This document shows positions 46,401 to 59,869 of a stretch of DNA of 64,000 nucleotides, piece after piece. Source of the DNA: Juglans regia (taxonomy: Eukaryota > Streptophyta > Magnoliopsida > Fagales > Juglandaceae); NCBI RefSeq assembly GCF_001411555.2, contig NC_049903.1, positions 19,945,234 through 20,009,233 of the forward strand, written 5' to 3'. The position numbers and the translations under genes are program-made. Within the stretch, counting starts at the first letter, position 1; each line of letters opens with the position of its first letter. The notes under the pieces were generated by a model. That model was not told the DNA's origin. It ran no database searches and was given only the letters and a program-made list of their open reading frames with translations.

Positions 46401-49400
46401 CAACACAGTTGGGGAGCTATAGCAAACCTCCATTGACAATTTTAACAGAACTTGGCCCTTTGCTGCAATTGAGGGACTCATCACCTGAATTATAATAAGA
46501 AAACTACTTATTAACAGATACAAACCATAAATCTGTTTCACATATCATCAATGCTGGAATTACGTAATGTGACAAATAGCCATACAAGAAAACAATTAAG
46601 TAGAATAGATGCATCTATCAGAAAGGTAATTGTTGCAACCATCACAAAGTGGTTTCATAACATCCACAAAAGACTGCCTTTTTACACAAAACGACGAGTA
46701 ATATGTTATATTAAAAGAAATATCAGGATATACTTACAGCTTTCCTTAGTAGAGGGTTTTTGCGGTGACAAAATTTTTTCAAAGTTCTCATCAACACCTT
46801 CAATATTAGAATGTTTTTCTTCACAGTATTCTTTACATCCATCTTCTGATGCAAGTTTGGGTTGGAAATTTGAATTCATTTCACCATCTAGATCTTTTGC
46901 CACATTGCTCAAAGATCCACTTTCATCAGTTTCTGTCAGCCTCTCAACATCAAATTTGCCATTTGATGGCCTCCGTACATGAGCTGGTTTGAGCAACATA
47001 CCACGTTTTGTCCTTGCAAAGGCTATAGATTCTTTTCCAGAATTGGCCTCATCTCTTCCACCCAGACTGTCCCTAGGCACAATGCTAGGAACAACAAATG
47101 TCTTATCAAGTGCTTTTTCATTAGATCTTGCATTTAACCCTATGGCAGGACTTCGCTTCCGAGTTGGCAGACAACAGATTTCCTTTGGATCTGATGGGGA
47201 TGCCACTTTTGGAGAATTGAAGGACTCAACTCTCGGGTAGGCAACAGGCTTTCCACCAGTAGCTTCATAATAAAGAGGAAACAGCACATTCGATGAAGTA
47301 GGATGAATAAAGGGAAAACAAATGCACAAAACATCTATACGTTGAAAATATGTCAGCTTATGAGTTAGTGCTTGTGTGTCAAAGTAAAATCAAATGAAGT
47401 CTTCATCTACCATACACCACACTCTATGTCCTAGGTCTCCACATCAGACTAATTTGGGTAAGCCAAATCCTTTCTATCTTCATCAACAGAAAACTAAACA
47501 TCTCAGAATTAAACGCAGCCATGACTTGGGTGATGTTTTGGCAACAGGGAGTTTTTTTAAATTTTCTCAAAATTTCCGTACTCACCCCAAACATATTTAA
47601 ACCAAAACAATCTCAGTTTTTTTTTTCACCAAGACATTTTATCATGATTTCCACAAGAAAAACCAAGACAACTTTCACAAAATATGTTTCTTGTAGCTTC
47701 ATGAATCTTCATCCGTTTTACTGTAGAGCCCAAATATGTTTGATTTGTTAGCTTTGGAAAGTCAATAATTTTCCTCTAGATTTTATAATTTCCTATTAAC
47801 ATTTCATTAAAAATAAATGAGTTTCTAAACAACTCTTTAGGGCTGGTTTGATTACACCAAACCAAACTATCTCATCTCATCTCATCTCATCTCATATAAT
47901 CATTACAATTTTCCCAAACTCCCATACAAAATATAATAAACAATTCAACTTTTTCAAATCTCAAAATAAAAATAATATTATAACAATATTTTATTCAACT
48001 TTCAACAAAACATCTCATCTCATCTCATCTAAACTGCATAACCAAACGAGGCCTTAATGTTGTAAATCTAAAGAGAAGTCGTGAAACTTAAAAAAAAAAT
48101 CTTACCAAAAAAGTTGTGAAACTTGTGCAAATTCAATCATGGATGATTTCCAAGATCTAAAAGAACATAGGATTTCGTTTTGATAGGTGATTGATCTGTA
48201 AATTAGTATTCAGAAACAATATTTTGTGTTTTCTTTTGTTTCTATTTTGTTAACACTACTTATAAAAAAAATTTATTATTTTGTTAACACTAAATGGATT
48301 GATTCTATTTTCAATATTTTAATAAAGTTGTAAATCTAAATATATTTCTCATGCATGCTTTGGTGCCACCATTAAAAATCGTGGTTCTGTCCCTGCTTGT
48401 AACTGGGTCTGCAGTCAATAATGTGCTGCAAAAGGCAGCAAGGTTTTCTCTACTCTCGATTTCAAGTATTAAGGAGGATTTCTCATCCATCCATCAATTT
48501 GACAAATTATTAGAAGTTAAATATTTTGCCTCTATTTCATGAAAAACTATAGATATGATACATGGAACAGATTTGAGCATTGGGCCTTAACCTACCCATT
48601 CATTTATGAGGGGACCATTATGCTATTTTACCTAAAGCCATGAAGTGGTCCTATAATATGTATAATGGCTTTTTGCTACATTTGTATGTGTCCCATTACT
48701 GCAAAAGACATATGTTTAAGCATTTTGGGGGTGCTATGGACTCAAATTTCTTTGATAACCACCTCCCTTACGCTTTCATGAACAGCATACTGTTGTATTC
48801 CTATGTCTACCTAGACAAGGTCACATGCTATCACAATCTGTCCAAACCTCCATTAAGTAAGCTCAGCCAACATAAAATGCTAAGCATCTAGAATAAACTC
48901 TCTAACTATAGAGGAAGACAAGTTTTTAGAGGAAAGGGAAGCCTACTCCAATATCTGTCATAAAAGACATACCTAACACAAAAAAAAAAAAAAAACACTA
49001 ACAAAGTCATTGAAGTCATAACTAGGAGAGAAGTTTTCTTTGACTCAACATTTCTTTCTTTTTATTGTTTCCTCTCTCTTTCTATATACTTGATTGAGGG
49101 GGTAAGAAAACCAAACCAAAATAGATAACCCTGCCATGCAGCTTCTAATGAAACTGAAGTCAGAAATCTGCATTTATAAGATGTTGGACAAATCAAAGAT
49201 ACCACATGCTTGGATATGAACAAGTTTTACAATTGATGCATAAGCAGAAATTAACAAGAGTATTAAAAACTGATGATTATAGTGAATCATCAACATCAGT
49301 ATAAATAAGATACACATTAAAAATATATATATAGCTTCAAAAACAACAAATAACAACTTACAATCCATATATATGTTCTTTATCCCTTGTGTCTCATAAT

Positions 49401-52400
49401 CAGGAGATATGCACAGCGGAGCTGAAGTTGACCTGATACCACTTCCTACTTTCTCTGAAGAATGACTTCCGTGGAAATTAAGGTTAATTTTCTGTGTAGA
49501 GTCATTTTGTTCAGGTATTGAACTAGTGGAATATGGTTCAATAAGCTGTCACAGAGAATATAGTCCAAAATTAACTTCAAGATTTGTAGAAAATTATAAA
49601 GATCAAATTTTCAAAAGCAGAAGTTAGAAAAAAGTAACCAGTTACAAGAAAAGATAAAGGTGAATACTGATATATCTGCTGCCCAAACTCCAACAGAATT
49701 CTGATAGTATGAGCAAGCTAGAAGTTTTCCATCATGAATGCATAAGTCACCAAGTGTTGACCATCCCATATCAACAGCATCATGACATATTACAGGTTCC
49801 CATGAGTAAACCTACAATTCACAACATGGATATATAATTATCATAAAGCATCTTCATATGATCCCACAAAAGTTCAGGATGTGGACAACCCAAACCTTCA
49901 AACTGTCTTCCACCCCTGAAAACAGGGTCCTCCCATCAGGATGAAAGGCAATTGCGCGTACTCCCGTAGCCTGGAAAGGATTAACGTATTTTTCATTGAC
50001 AAGTAGGATTATACCTTAACTACTATTATCAATAAGAACATCATCAAATTAAGAAGGGAAGATAAAGAGATCTTTCTAGCTAAACCAAAGAATGGATTTT
50101 AATTAAATTAAAGTAAAAAGGGAGGCTTGGTTTATGTCTTTTTAATTTGAGTGTAACCCCAGAAAAGAATGGACCTATACAATACTTGGATTTACAAAGC
50201 ACCTTTCAGATTAGAGAACATGGGCATGTTCGTATTGCTAAACATTTTCAGTTATTTAGAATTATTTTTCATTTTCCACCAAAACATGTTTTAAGCACAA
50301 AAAAACTGTCCAACGCCCAAATAAAAACTATCTCTTCATTAGCTTCATTTTTCATGTTAAGAAAACATAAAATCCAAAACAACTTTCACAAAAGTCCTAA
50401 AAAACATGTCCTAGAAAAATTTGTTCCCAAAACATATTTACCACAGGCAACACCCCTTTTGCAAACATTAAGAAAAACTATAAAAACACCGTTTCCAAAC
50501 ATATATTTTACAAGGTCCACCACTAACAAACATATAAAAAAACATCACAAAAGATTTTCTCACAAGATTTTCTCAATGATTACAATAATCTCAAAAAATA
50601 TTCATATCCAAACAAGATTCACATCATTGTATACCTCAGGTCTGGTAGATCCAATCAGTTCAAAGGTTTCAAGATCCCAGAATTTCACAGTTCCGTCAGC
50701 TGAACCTGCAAAAATATTTGTATTTGCATTTTACAACAGCATTCTAATTACTACATAAACAATAAGTGAGAAAAAAAAAATGATTTCAGGAGACAAGCAA
50801 TAAGTGAGAAAAAACTGATTTCAGGAGGCAAGGGAAAGGAATAAAAAATATGTTACCTATTGACATTATATGTTACTAAGAGCAATTCTAGGTGGCTTTC
50901 ACAGCATAACCATCCTACTCCCCACCCCCCCAAAAAAAATAGAAAGTAAAGAAAAAGCTACATGCGTTAAATTCCTTAAGTTGCAGACTAACACAGTATA
51001 AAATTTTCATCCCACAAGAGAATTAGGTCCTGTTTGGATAATGAGATGAGATGAGATTTGATGTTGAGATCTCATCTTGTCACAACATCCAAACGTCACT
51101 CAAACACAAACACTTTTCCATTTCAAATATTCAACTTTTTCATCTAATCATTACCTAATCATTACAATTTTTTCAAACTTCAAACAAAACACAAAAAATA
51201 ATTCAACTTTTTCAAATCTCAAAACAAAAATATATTAAAAAAATTATATTCTAACAATATTTTAACTTTACAATATTTTTATTCAATTTTTTCTCTCATT
51301 TTCTAAAATCCCATAAAATATCTTAACTCAAACATTTCACTACTATTCACAGATTTTTCATCTCATCTTTATCTCATCTCAACATCCAAACGAGGCCTAC
51401 AGACTATTTCAGAAACTCCTCAACCATGTAGAGCCATTTTTCCTCTAATACAGTCAATTTAAGTCTTAAATTCAACCTTTGGGTCAGATGCTCACCAGTG
51501 GCCAAGAGAAACTCGAGGGGATGGAAATCTATGGATCGAATATGTCCTTCATGGAACTTAAAATCATGTAAAAGCTTTCCAGCCGTTAGGTCCCAAACCT
51601 GTTCAGTAGTAAGAGGAAGTTTCTGATTAGACATGGAAAAAAAAAATCATACTGCAAGCTGCACTCTAGAAGTGTGATCCATTATACCTTTACAACATTA
51701 TCCAATCCACCCGAAACCACCCATCGACCATCAGGAGTGAATTTTATTGTACTAATGCCTTGAGTATGACCCCTATATGTGTGGATGCATCCTTTCTTTC
51801 TAATATCCCAGATCTTTAGGCTAGTATCGCTGGAACCAGATGCAAAGAACTCTCCAAATGGATGAAATTCAAAACCAGTGCAGTTGGATCTGTGTCCAGT
51901 AAGAGTTCGAACCACTACACTTCAATAACAATAATTAACAGATTAGAATTTACTCACAACCTAGTCCTAGAATTCACGTAACAACCAAACACTGCAAGTC
52001 TGTAGATTCCAACCCAGAAAGAAATGAAAGGGAACTCAAAATAGCACTTCAAGATAATTATATCAAGTCAAGCCCACTATGTATGTGAAATGATCTATAT
52101 TTTTTAATAAGTATGTGATACGATCTATATAAGGCTTGTACAATTTGTTGTTATTTGGAATAAAGAGAGCAATGTAGAAATTCATTCAATCCAAGAACTC
52201 CAATTTTAATAAAAATAAGAAACCAGTCCAGGAAATGATTTACTCTTTACTTCCTCCAAATCCCAGAGCTTTATCACGCCATTAGAAGCTCCTGCAAGCA
52301 CCAAAACTTCTGCCGAATCAAAAGCTACAGATTCAACAGGACTTGTATGACCACACAGGCTCTGCACATATTCACACAAAAGGGAAAAAAAAGTCATTTT

Positions 52401-53526
52401 GCCATAATAGGAAATGTTCCGGCAAATGTAAGACCCTTGTCCAACAAGGTTCAAAACGACCGTACAAGAAGGGATACAAAAATCAGTTAAATAAAATAGT
52501 GATTTCAAAATATTAATCCATACACAACGTTTGAAAACAATCTACATGCATTCTGCTCAGCCCATAATGCGAACATGTAGATCAAAACCAAAATTGGCCA
52601 TTAAAATGGTCACTACACAGGGCCATACAATTGAAGTAGTAATGCACTTAAATTCTCCACCCGTAAGAACTGTTTAGAACCCCAATCTGCATCAAAAGGA
52701 CTCTCTAATGCGATACCAAATTTACCTAGGCAATTTCTTAAGTACGAGTAATGCAGAGGAACAGAACTTGAACTCTTACCATTACAGAATTGGGTTTCCC
52801 GATCGTCCAAAGATTAACTTTATGGTCATCCCCGCCAGTGATAAAAAGACGGCAGCCCTTCTTCCCAATATTCGCGCAGTTCACACTGGCCGAATGAGCC
52901 ACAAATTCCTCTAGTATTCAATATAGTCAAGAAATCACACGGCCCAACATACAAGGCCCGTCACCTTATGCTTTTGTTTGTTAGTTTTATTAAAAGTAGT
53001 GGTAATGATGAGAGTTGTTTAGAATCGAATGCCTCTTTCTTTTTTATCGGTTTTACACTCTAATGCTTCTTTAATTGCTGAGAATATTGAAGAAAGAGCA
53101 TATTAACTGAAAAATATTTAACCACGGCCGAGAATTCAAAATCCTCTGTACAACTAAGCGTAAAGTAAGTTTTTAGCTAGGTTAATATCAATTCAAACAC
53201 CATATCTCTCTTTTCTTCGCCTCCATTTTCCTTTTGTAAGCAACCACATAGAGCCTAAACGAATCCTTCAACTAACTAAAAAAGACCCAAAACAGAAAGT
53301 CAGTTAACATAGTCCCAAAAAAAATGAAACTACAATATAAAATGATTTTCCACCTGAAATTTGAACACAGAATTTCCAAAAGAAGCTCCAATGCAGACAA
53401 CAAGAAACCTATAATTAGGAATATATAACTCAAATTCAGAGCTGACTCAAGCTGTGAATACAAACAAAAACAATCTTGAAAACTAAAAATAAAGAGGATA
53501 CGCAGCTTATATCCACGCTTGGCCAT
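43423..53526 (-). CDS. KTN80: Katanin p80 WD40 repeat-containing regulatory subunit
   Basis: Eighteen exons (53502-53526, 52780-52910, 52244-52361, 51688-51914, 51496-51598, 50635-50705, 49896-49970, 49668-49811, 49362-49545, 46738-47262, 46428-46484, 46208-46341, 45444-45569, 45093-45167, 44894-45006, 44317-44433, 44135-44203, 43423-43483) join at GT/AG sites into 784 aa without a stop. It starts MAKRGYKLQEFVAHSA, typical of plant p80. Residues about 10-300 form six WD40 repeats (IKLWDLEE, LKIWDIRKKG, VKVWDLTAGK, VKFWDLETFE). Residues about 300-600 are a variable linker. Residues about 620-780 are the con80 domain (MEKMEILTLDLFSCFLPVLL, LEMLLKLVAAFGPVI), ending LVLQES. The family binds the p60 ATPase (KTN1) through con80 and directs microtubule severing at branch and crossover sites. 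The length is close to that of the shorter Arabidopsis members. Introns hold MITEs at 47840 and 51027. Confidence 0.95.
47840..48053. mobile_element. MITE in intron 9 of the katanin p80 gene, TTA duplication
   Basis: GGGCTGGTTTG at the left and CCAAACGAGGCC at the right are imperfect inverted ends, with TTA at 47837-47839 and 48054-48056. ATCTC pentamers are repeated at both inner ends, and the core ACAATAAACAATTCAACTTT is shared with other copies. The 3-bp duplication fits PIF/Harbinger-type MITEs. Confidence 0.85.
51027..51397. mobile_element. Larger MITE of the same family in intron 5 of the katanin p80 gene
   Basis: GGTCCTGTTTGGATAATGAG at the left pairs with CTCAACATCCAAACGAGGCC at the right. 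The left tip also pairs with a nearer copy, CAACATCCAAACG at 51084-51096, so a short fold-back of about 70 bp is nested at this end. TTA precedes the element, but the right flank reads TAC, so the duplication is not exact. Confidence 0.75.
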
Positions 53527-53960
53527 TTTCCTGGAAGCAAGCAGAGAACTCTGAATCCGTCCCGAAGCTAAAAAGAAAACAACGAGATCGAGAAATGCCG
53601 GAGTCTGTTTTGCAGCAACGGTGGAAACTGCTTATACATGTAGAACTAATTAAACTTGGCCGAAGAAGAGGGGAAAAACAAGATTAGGAATTTGAATTCG
53701 GACGGGTAAATATCAAGCGGTAGAACAAGATTTCGTAGATTCAACAGTTTTCTTTCCACTGTCGGAAAAACAGCTCACGGACCGACCGAAACAACCAAAA
53801 CCAAACACAGTTCCACAAAAAAGAGTGAAAGAATGAAAGAAACGACAGAGGGAAAGAGACAACGAGGGAGAGGTTGTCTGAGACTCTGAACACTCAGCGC
53901 AAGGTCCCTGCTGAATTTCTATTAGTTCTGGAAAATACGAAATTACATATATGCCCAAAG
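53527..53960 (-). promoter_or_regulatory. Presumed 5' leader and core promoter region of the katanin p80 gene
   Basis: The region lies just upstream of the start codon. On the minus strand it is CT-rich near 53830-53880, as in many plant leaders, and GCTTCCAG a few bases before the ATG could be the acceptor of a leader intron. No TATA box was fixed. Confidence 0.35.
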
Positions 53961-54221
53961 ATACGAAATTACAGCACTGTCAGCACACGTATTTGAGAGG
54001 CATTTCCGACCATATTTTATTTACTTAACATAACTTAATTTAAAAGATAATTTTAAATTTTATAAATTAAATAATACAATGTGTAATGGTGTGTGGTGTA
54101 AATATTTTTAATAAATTTTTTTTTTAATTTTAGATAATACATAATATAAATATTTATTAATATTTACTGGATCTAGAAATTGGAAAATGATTTTAGTTAG
54201 AGAGGAATTAATTAAAATTTA

Positions 54222-54420
54222 AGGCTAATTTGATTACAATCTCATCTCATTTCATTTTATTTCATCTTATATAATTATTATAATTTTTTTAAATTTTTAT
54301 ATAAAATATAATAAATAATTTAATTTTTTTAAATTTTAAAATATTAAAATTTTATATTATAATAATATTTTATTTTATTTTTAATAAAATATTTTATTTT
54401 ATTTTATCTAAAATGTGGCT
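54222..54420. mobile_element. Degenerate MITE of the GATGAG family
   Basis: AGGCTAATTTGATTACAATC and CTCATCTCATTTCATTTTA at the left, with TAATAAATAATTTAATTTTT core, match the family. The right end TTATCTAAAATGTGGCT is a weak inverted partner. Confidence 0.5.
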
Positions 54421-55085
54421 CAGGATGTGAGTGGACAGTAAGAGAGATTCCTTAATAACCAATGGTTTTTGTTTTGGCATGGGGATGCAGTTGAGGACGT
54501 GAGATATAAGAAAGACTTGTTACGCACGTAATTTCATTTTTCAATAAAATATAGATAGTTTGCTAGCTCTAGAAGAAGAGTTTGATAAAGACATTTTACT
54601 GATAAAACACCATGAAGTCTGGTAAATATACCAACCAATATGGAAACAGACAAAAGGAAAGCAATACCCTGTTTTTAAAAGTCTTGTGCAATGAATTATG
54701 CTACCATGGCTTCTTCAACCCTCCATCAATCACTTCCATGGCAGGAAAGATCTGAGAGCTTGCGCCATTTGTGCTTGGAAAGATCAGATTTTGGCTAATC
54801 AAAGTCCAAAATCTGTATTGATCAATTAGGTATTCGATAGTCATCTTAGCTTTTAGCTACAGTACCTCAACATATATATGCAGATGAACAATGGCTGAAA
54901 CAACCAGACAACATATCTGAACAATCATTTTATTTTTCTCATCTTAACTCTCTTCTTCCTCGTGTTTTGGATGTGTTTCGCATGCACAGCTGGATCTCCT
55001 TAGACACTCAGGGGATAGCTTCCATCATGCACAAGCACAATTTAGAGAGGGCTCAGGGGTGGTTTGGGGACCCTCCACTACCTAA
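54421..55085. other. Intergenic, no recognised feature
   Basis: A 30-codon ORF at 54706-54798 is the only notable frame and has no recognised motif. Confidence 0.5.
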
Positions 55086-55160
55086 GTTAGACCCGGTTTG
55101 GATGCCCAAATGAGATAATTTGAGTTGTACTTCATCTTTCATCTGCCTATCCAAACGGCA
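55086..55160. repeat. Short fold-back element with GTTTGGAT tips
   Basis: CCGGTTTGGATGCCCAAATG pairs imperfectly with CATCTGCCTATCCAAACGG at the right. It has the tips of the GATGAG MITE family without the AT-rich core, like the fold-back at the left end of the 51027 element. Confidence 0.6.
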
Positions 55161-55639
55161 AAATATAAAATTTTATCTTATCTCTGAATTTTCAACCATT
55201 ACTATAGTAACTATTACTATAGTAACACTACAGTAATGATACAGTACTGCTATAGTTGATCTTTACAAAGTTTCATCCGCCTCTATAATATCACTACATA
55301 ATGCTAACTATCACATTTTTAATATATATAATCATCTATTAGAATTTTTTATTTTATTGTAATATATAATTAGAAAAATATATTTCAAATTTTATAAAAT
55401 ATAGTATAATAAATAGATCGTAATTAGAATAATTTCATTTATCAAAGAAATGCGTTCATATTTGGAAATGTTGAAATAATCATGACCAACTACAAAAAAT
55501 ATATTTTAAGAAAGTCAAAATATTTATGAGTTTTTAAATTAAGAATAGATATTACTTATTTTTAATATATTCATAATATTTTCCACCTAATAATTAAAAA
55601 TACTTTTCAATAATTAGTAGGACTCACCACTTTATCAAA

Positions 55640-55790
55640 TTTTTAAAAATTTAAAATTATTTCATCTCATCTTACTATCTAAACACATTCATCTCATCTC
55701 ATCTCATCTCATCTCATCTCAATTCAAAAATTTTATTACTATTTAAAATATATTATTTTATCTGAATTGCGTAATCAAATTAATTTTCTT
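55640..55790. repeat. MITE end with expanded (ATCTC)n pentamer
   Basis: ATTTCATCTCATCTTACTAT is followed by about seven copies of the ATCTC pentamer near 55686-55720. It may be the right end of an element that begins near 55086, which would then be about 600-700 bp long. Confidence 0.5.
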
Positions 55791-55879
55791 TAAAAGAGTT
55801 TGGATGGAAGTTTTTTGCCTTAGTCCGTATGTACTTGGTGGTTCGCTTTTATTAGAGGTATGGGGGAGCAACTCACACG

Positions 55880-56035
55880 CATCGTCATGGGGCATACGGC
55901 TCCTAAAAGGAAATTCCCTCCTCCATGTCTTGTCTCTAAGGTACCAGTGAGATGCATACGGCTGATCAAAGAAGGTACCACTTGAGATGCACACGGCTGA
56001 TAAAAGGAAGTTCCGTCCTCCTCCCATGTCTTCCT
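55880..56035. repeat. Degenerate short tandem repeat around CATACGGCT units
   Basis: CATACGGCTCCTAAAAGGAA near 55893, GCATACGGCTGATCAAAG near 55954 and GCACACGGCTGATAAAAGG near 55988 are similar units. The first and last are both followed by TTCC, a CCTCC run and CATGTCTT. Confidence 0.6.
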
Positions 56036-56179
56036 CCTCCCAAGGCTCCCTTTTGTTTTCTTTCTCTATATACCCACACGTCTTTTCGAAGAATAAAACT
56101 AGTTTATTCAAAACAAGTTTATCAATTGACTTTTTCTTTGCTTCTCTTTTTAACGAAAATCCTCTTTACGTAAGGTAAA

Positions 56180-57400
56180 AAATTCTTACCTTCTTTGTCC
56201 AGTGGGTGGCCACCCTCCTCTTGTCTGTATAGTTTTGACATTGTCTTATCATCTTTTTTTTTCCCCCTTCATTTTCCAACAATAGGATAGAGTGGTGCCG
56301 ATCTATTACTTTTCAGCCACCCACAACCGCCACATGCCGCACCGCAAAGCTAATTTATAGCCATTGATCCTTCAAGCAATAGAAGCATATCATTGAAAAG
56401 AGTGGCATAGGCGTCTTACGCGCGGCCTAAACATCGCGTGGATCTCATGTGCCACCCCACCAAGGAGAGTCTGTCACCGCCACACGTGATATTTTTGGGT
56501 TCAAAGGCCTCGGATCTCTTAGATCCAACCAATCTTGACTCTCTTAATGTGACTTGTGGTCTTCACGCGCTTTGAAAGTACTTAATGATCATCTGCTGGC
56601 AATTTGACGCTTCTTTTGCTTGCTATCTTCTAATGTTATCATTCATCCTAACCAAATATCGTGGAAAAAAGATAAATGAAAGTCTCCTTCAATCAGTCCA
56701 AATCAACGACATACAATATAGATCCATTCACTATAGCTTTCGGTCATAGTATTATAATTCGTTTATCAAACTATATGAAAATTGCATCAGACGACTTTCT
56801 CTTGTGAGAAATGGGTGTGGGTCAAGTCATTAGCCTCAGATCATTTTTTTTTCTTCTTATGTTGTACTAGCTAGTTTGGGATGAATTTCGGGATCTCCCA
56901 CTTTATTATCTCTTATATCCTATAAATGTTCTATATATTCATAATATGCTTGTTTAGAAACCTAAAAAAAAATAAAGAATTTTATCGTCTCAAAGGAATG
57001 ATAATAGCTCCTTGTAACATAACTTTATTCTAAATAGAAATTTTACTCAAAAAACTTAACATCATACATTATTCATGTAACATAATTTAATATAAAATAA
57101 AAATTTTAAAAGTTAAATCTTATAAATCAAATTATTTTATATGAATGAATGTAAATATTTTTAAATAGTACTAGTCAAATTTAAAATTTCACTTCATCTT
57201 AAAGGTGGCCGAGTTTAACGGGATTAGAAAATTTAATTAAAAGATTTTCGAATCAAATAAATAAAACCAAAAATCAACATGCTTTGCACAAACAAAACCC
57301 ATTTGTATTTTTCAAACCGACGTGCTCGCCCGCATCAGAGTCTATGCCTTCATTATATAATAAAAAGTAGTGTCCACCACGTAGATGGTCAAACTACGAC
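56180..57400. other. Intergenic, no recognised feature
   Basis: No family-like ORF and no clear repeat. The part up to about 56600 is less AT-rich than its surroundings. Confidence 0.5.
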
Positions 57401-57423
57401 AAGAAAAGTAGTTGGAACTTGTT

Positions 57424-57606
57424 GATGAGAATTTTTTATTTTTTTTTATGAGAGTTTAAAATATTATTTTTTAATATTATTAATGTTTTAAAATTTAAAA
57501 AAATTGAATTGTTTATTATATTTTATATAAAAATTTAAAAAAATTTATATAATAATGAGATGAGATGAAAATTTTGTATCTTATCGCACTTACCAAACAT
57601 GCATTG
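57424..57606. mobile_element. Degenerate MITE of the GATGAG family
   Basis: GATGAGAATTTTTTATT at the left, AGTTTAAAATATTATTTTTT and AATTGAATTGTTTATTATAT inside, and GATGAGATGAAAATTTTGTA at the right match the order in the element at 25348-25562. The tips are eroded. Confidence 0.6.
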
Positions 57607-58285
57607 GCCATAGATTTGGATAAGTTCTTTAGTCATATGTTTATGAAAGGAAAAATTCTTCTCATCTCAAATCGCACATTGTATATATATTTTTAATTTT
57701 TTTTAATTTTTTGTTTTATCAATTGTGTGATGTATGAATGATGAGTAAAATAATTCAATTAGTTTAAAATAAATAAATAAATATAATATGTAATGTATAA
57801 AGATAATAAATAGCAAAACTTTATATAAAGTAGAAGAGCTCAATCGAGGAAAACGTGCCTTCTCCAAGCATTAAATGTTGACAAAAAGAATAATGGCATG
57901 CATGCATAGTCCATAGATGTAGTGTCTATCTACATCGTCCTATTTCTTTCACTTGAACTAATTATTACATCTTCAGATCCAACTTATAAATAATGACTAG
58001 AAGATAGCTTTACCACAAAGGGATCACTTTCTTTTTATATATTAACCATAATCGGAATAATTTTGTCGGGAAATAGCACGAAAAAATAAACCACCAAAGT
58101 GTCAAAACGCAACCAAATCAAATTAATGCATGAGCTGGCTTTGAATGATAGCAAATGATAATTATGGTAAATGAACATGCAAAACTAGTAAGTATACATG
58201 TGAGAAGAGCGTTGCGTGGAAGAGCAAAGTGAAGTTGCTAAGCAAGAGGAATGAATGTCTGAACATGGCACATTATGATATAAAT

Positions 58286-58797
58286 GGATTGAGTCAAAAT
58301 AGGTCGATTTGATATGACACGATTAGTAAGCGAGTCAATAACATATTAACGTTTAATTTTATTTAAAGACTATAATTATATATTTATGTTTGTTATTTGT
58401 TGGGATTGTAATTTTTTTATTATTAAATATTAATATCTAAAATCTATTAACATTTTTTTGTTGTTCGTGGCTTTATTTTTTGGAGATATTAATTATAACA
58501 TATCTATTAAAAAAATTTATATTAATTTTGATATTAAATTATATTAATTAGGTCAAATAGGTTATATAAGTCAGTTGAACATGTTTACTTGAAATAAGTT
58601 AAAATGAATCGTGTCGTGTTAATACAATTCTAATTGAAAACTAAATTGGTTATGCGGATTGTGCCTCGTTGCTCGCTATTTGTGTTACGTTTTAAGTTCT
58701 TTAACCATTTAATTAAATAAGTCGTGTTTGTGTTGATCTATATAATAGTATGCTCATGACATAAACACGATTTACTAACACAAATTGCTATCCCTGG
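58286..58797. repeat. Dispersed repeat rich in CACGA/TCGTG motifs, unclassified
   Basis: It has GATATGACACGATTAGTAAG near the left, GAATCGTGTCGTGTTAAT inside and ACACGATTTACTAACACAAA near the right end at about 58767. Such CACGA-rich ends are common in plant non-autonomous repeats. Limits are approximate. Confidence 0.4.
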
Positions 58798-59740
58798 AGA
58801 TAGTATGATTATGAATATGAAAAACGTTAGGTTTATATAGAGATCTTACAAAATTAATTATAAATTGATATGGATTAATGTGAGTCGTTAAATTTATTAT
58901 AATAAAAAAGAAGTTTAACAATTTTTTGTATCAAATCAAATTATATTAATTTATAAATTTATTTTTATTTTTATAAAAGTGTACGTGTACACCTAGCATT
59001 TCTCTCTAATTTGTGTGGTTCAGATATGGAATGAGGTTCCAAAATGGATCGGGATCTTCCCTATATGCTGCGCGCGGGAGATAAAATGCCATCACTTTAG
59101 GAATTGGCTGATGTGACTAGGAGAACCAACCTTTATTTAATATGGCATTCAATACTATAACATGGCTGTTAACTGCATACAACAACTAGCCGGTGAAAAT
59201 TATGATGGGAACATGGATTTCCAAATCGAATTGCGTGCGAACGATTTTATTTATCAATGAAAATTCTTAACATCATATTTTTATTTTTTTATTAAATATT
59301 TTTATTATCTAATAATAATAAATATATTATATAATAAGATAAAAATATGATGAGAATGTACCACGTATTATTCTTTTACCAATGATTGTCACATGCTATG
59401 TCTAGGTGTGTGTGGCAGCAGTTAAAGCATCACCTACCATTGTTGTTTTTAAATCTCCTTTGTCAGTACGAAATTTTAAGTAATTATGAAAACTTGTTTT
59501 TTTACAGGGGAAAAATGTTTTGATATTTTAAAAAGATATTTGGATTAAGTGTGAAAAATGTTTTGATGTCTTAAAAGTATTTTAAACCAAACAAGGGCAA
59601 AGAGCTCGTCTAGGGTTTTTTTTTTTTTTTTCCTTTTCTTTTTGGTGAAGCATTATTTTTTTTTGTGAACTTTTGAGTTTGAACAGAGTGTCTATCTTTA
59701 TGACCTATATTAAGATTAACAGAGGAGGAACCTAATATCC
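58798..59740. other. Intergenic, no recognised feature
   Basis: AT-rich with T runs near 59615-59640 and no family-like ORF. Confidence 0.5.
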
Positions 59741-59869
59741 TAGAGTTGGATGGAGATGGGGGTGACTAAAACATAAAATAAGAGATGGGAGTTTGGTGGG
59801 GAAATTCTACACGGGTTGAGTAATTGGCAAAGAGGTATTACTTCAACATTGGCGAGAGTATGAAGAGTT

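Noticed and set aside
54706..54798. 30-codon open frame
   Set aside because: Too short and without motif, repeat or splice evidence.
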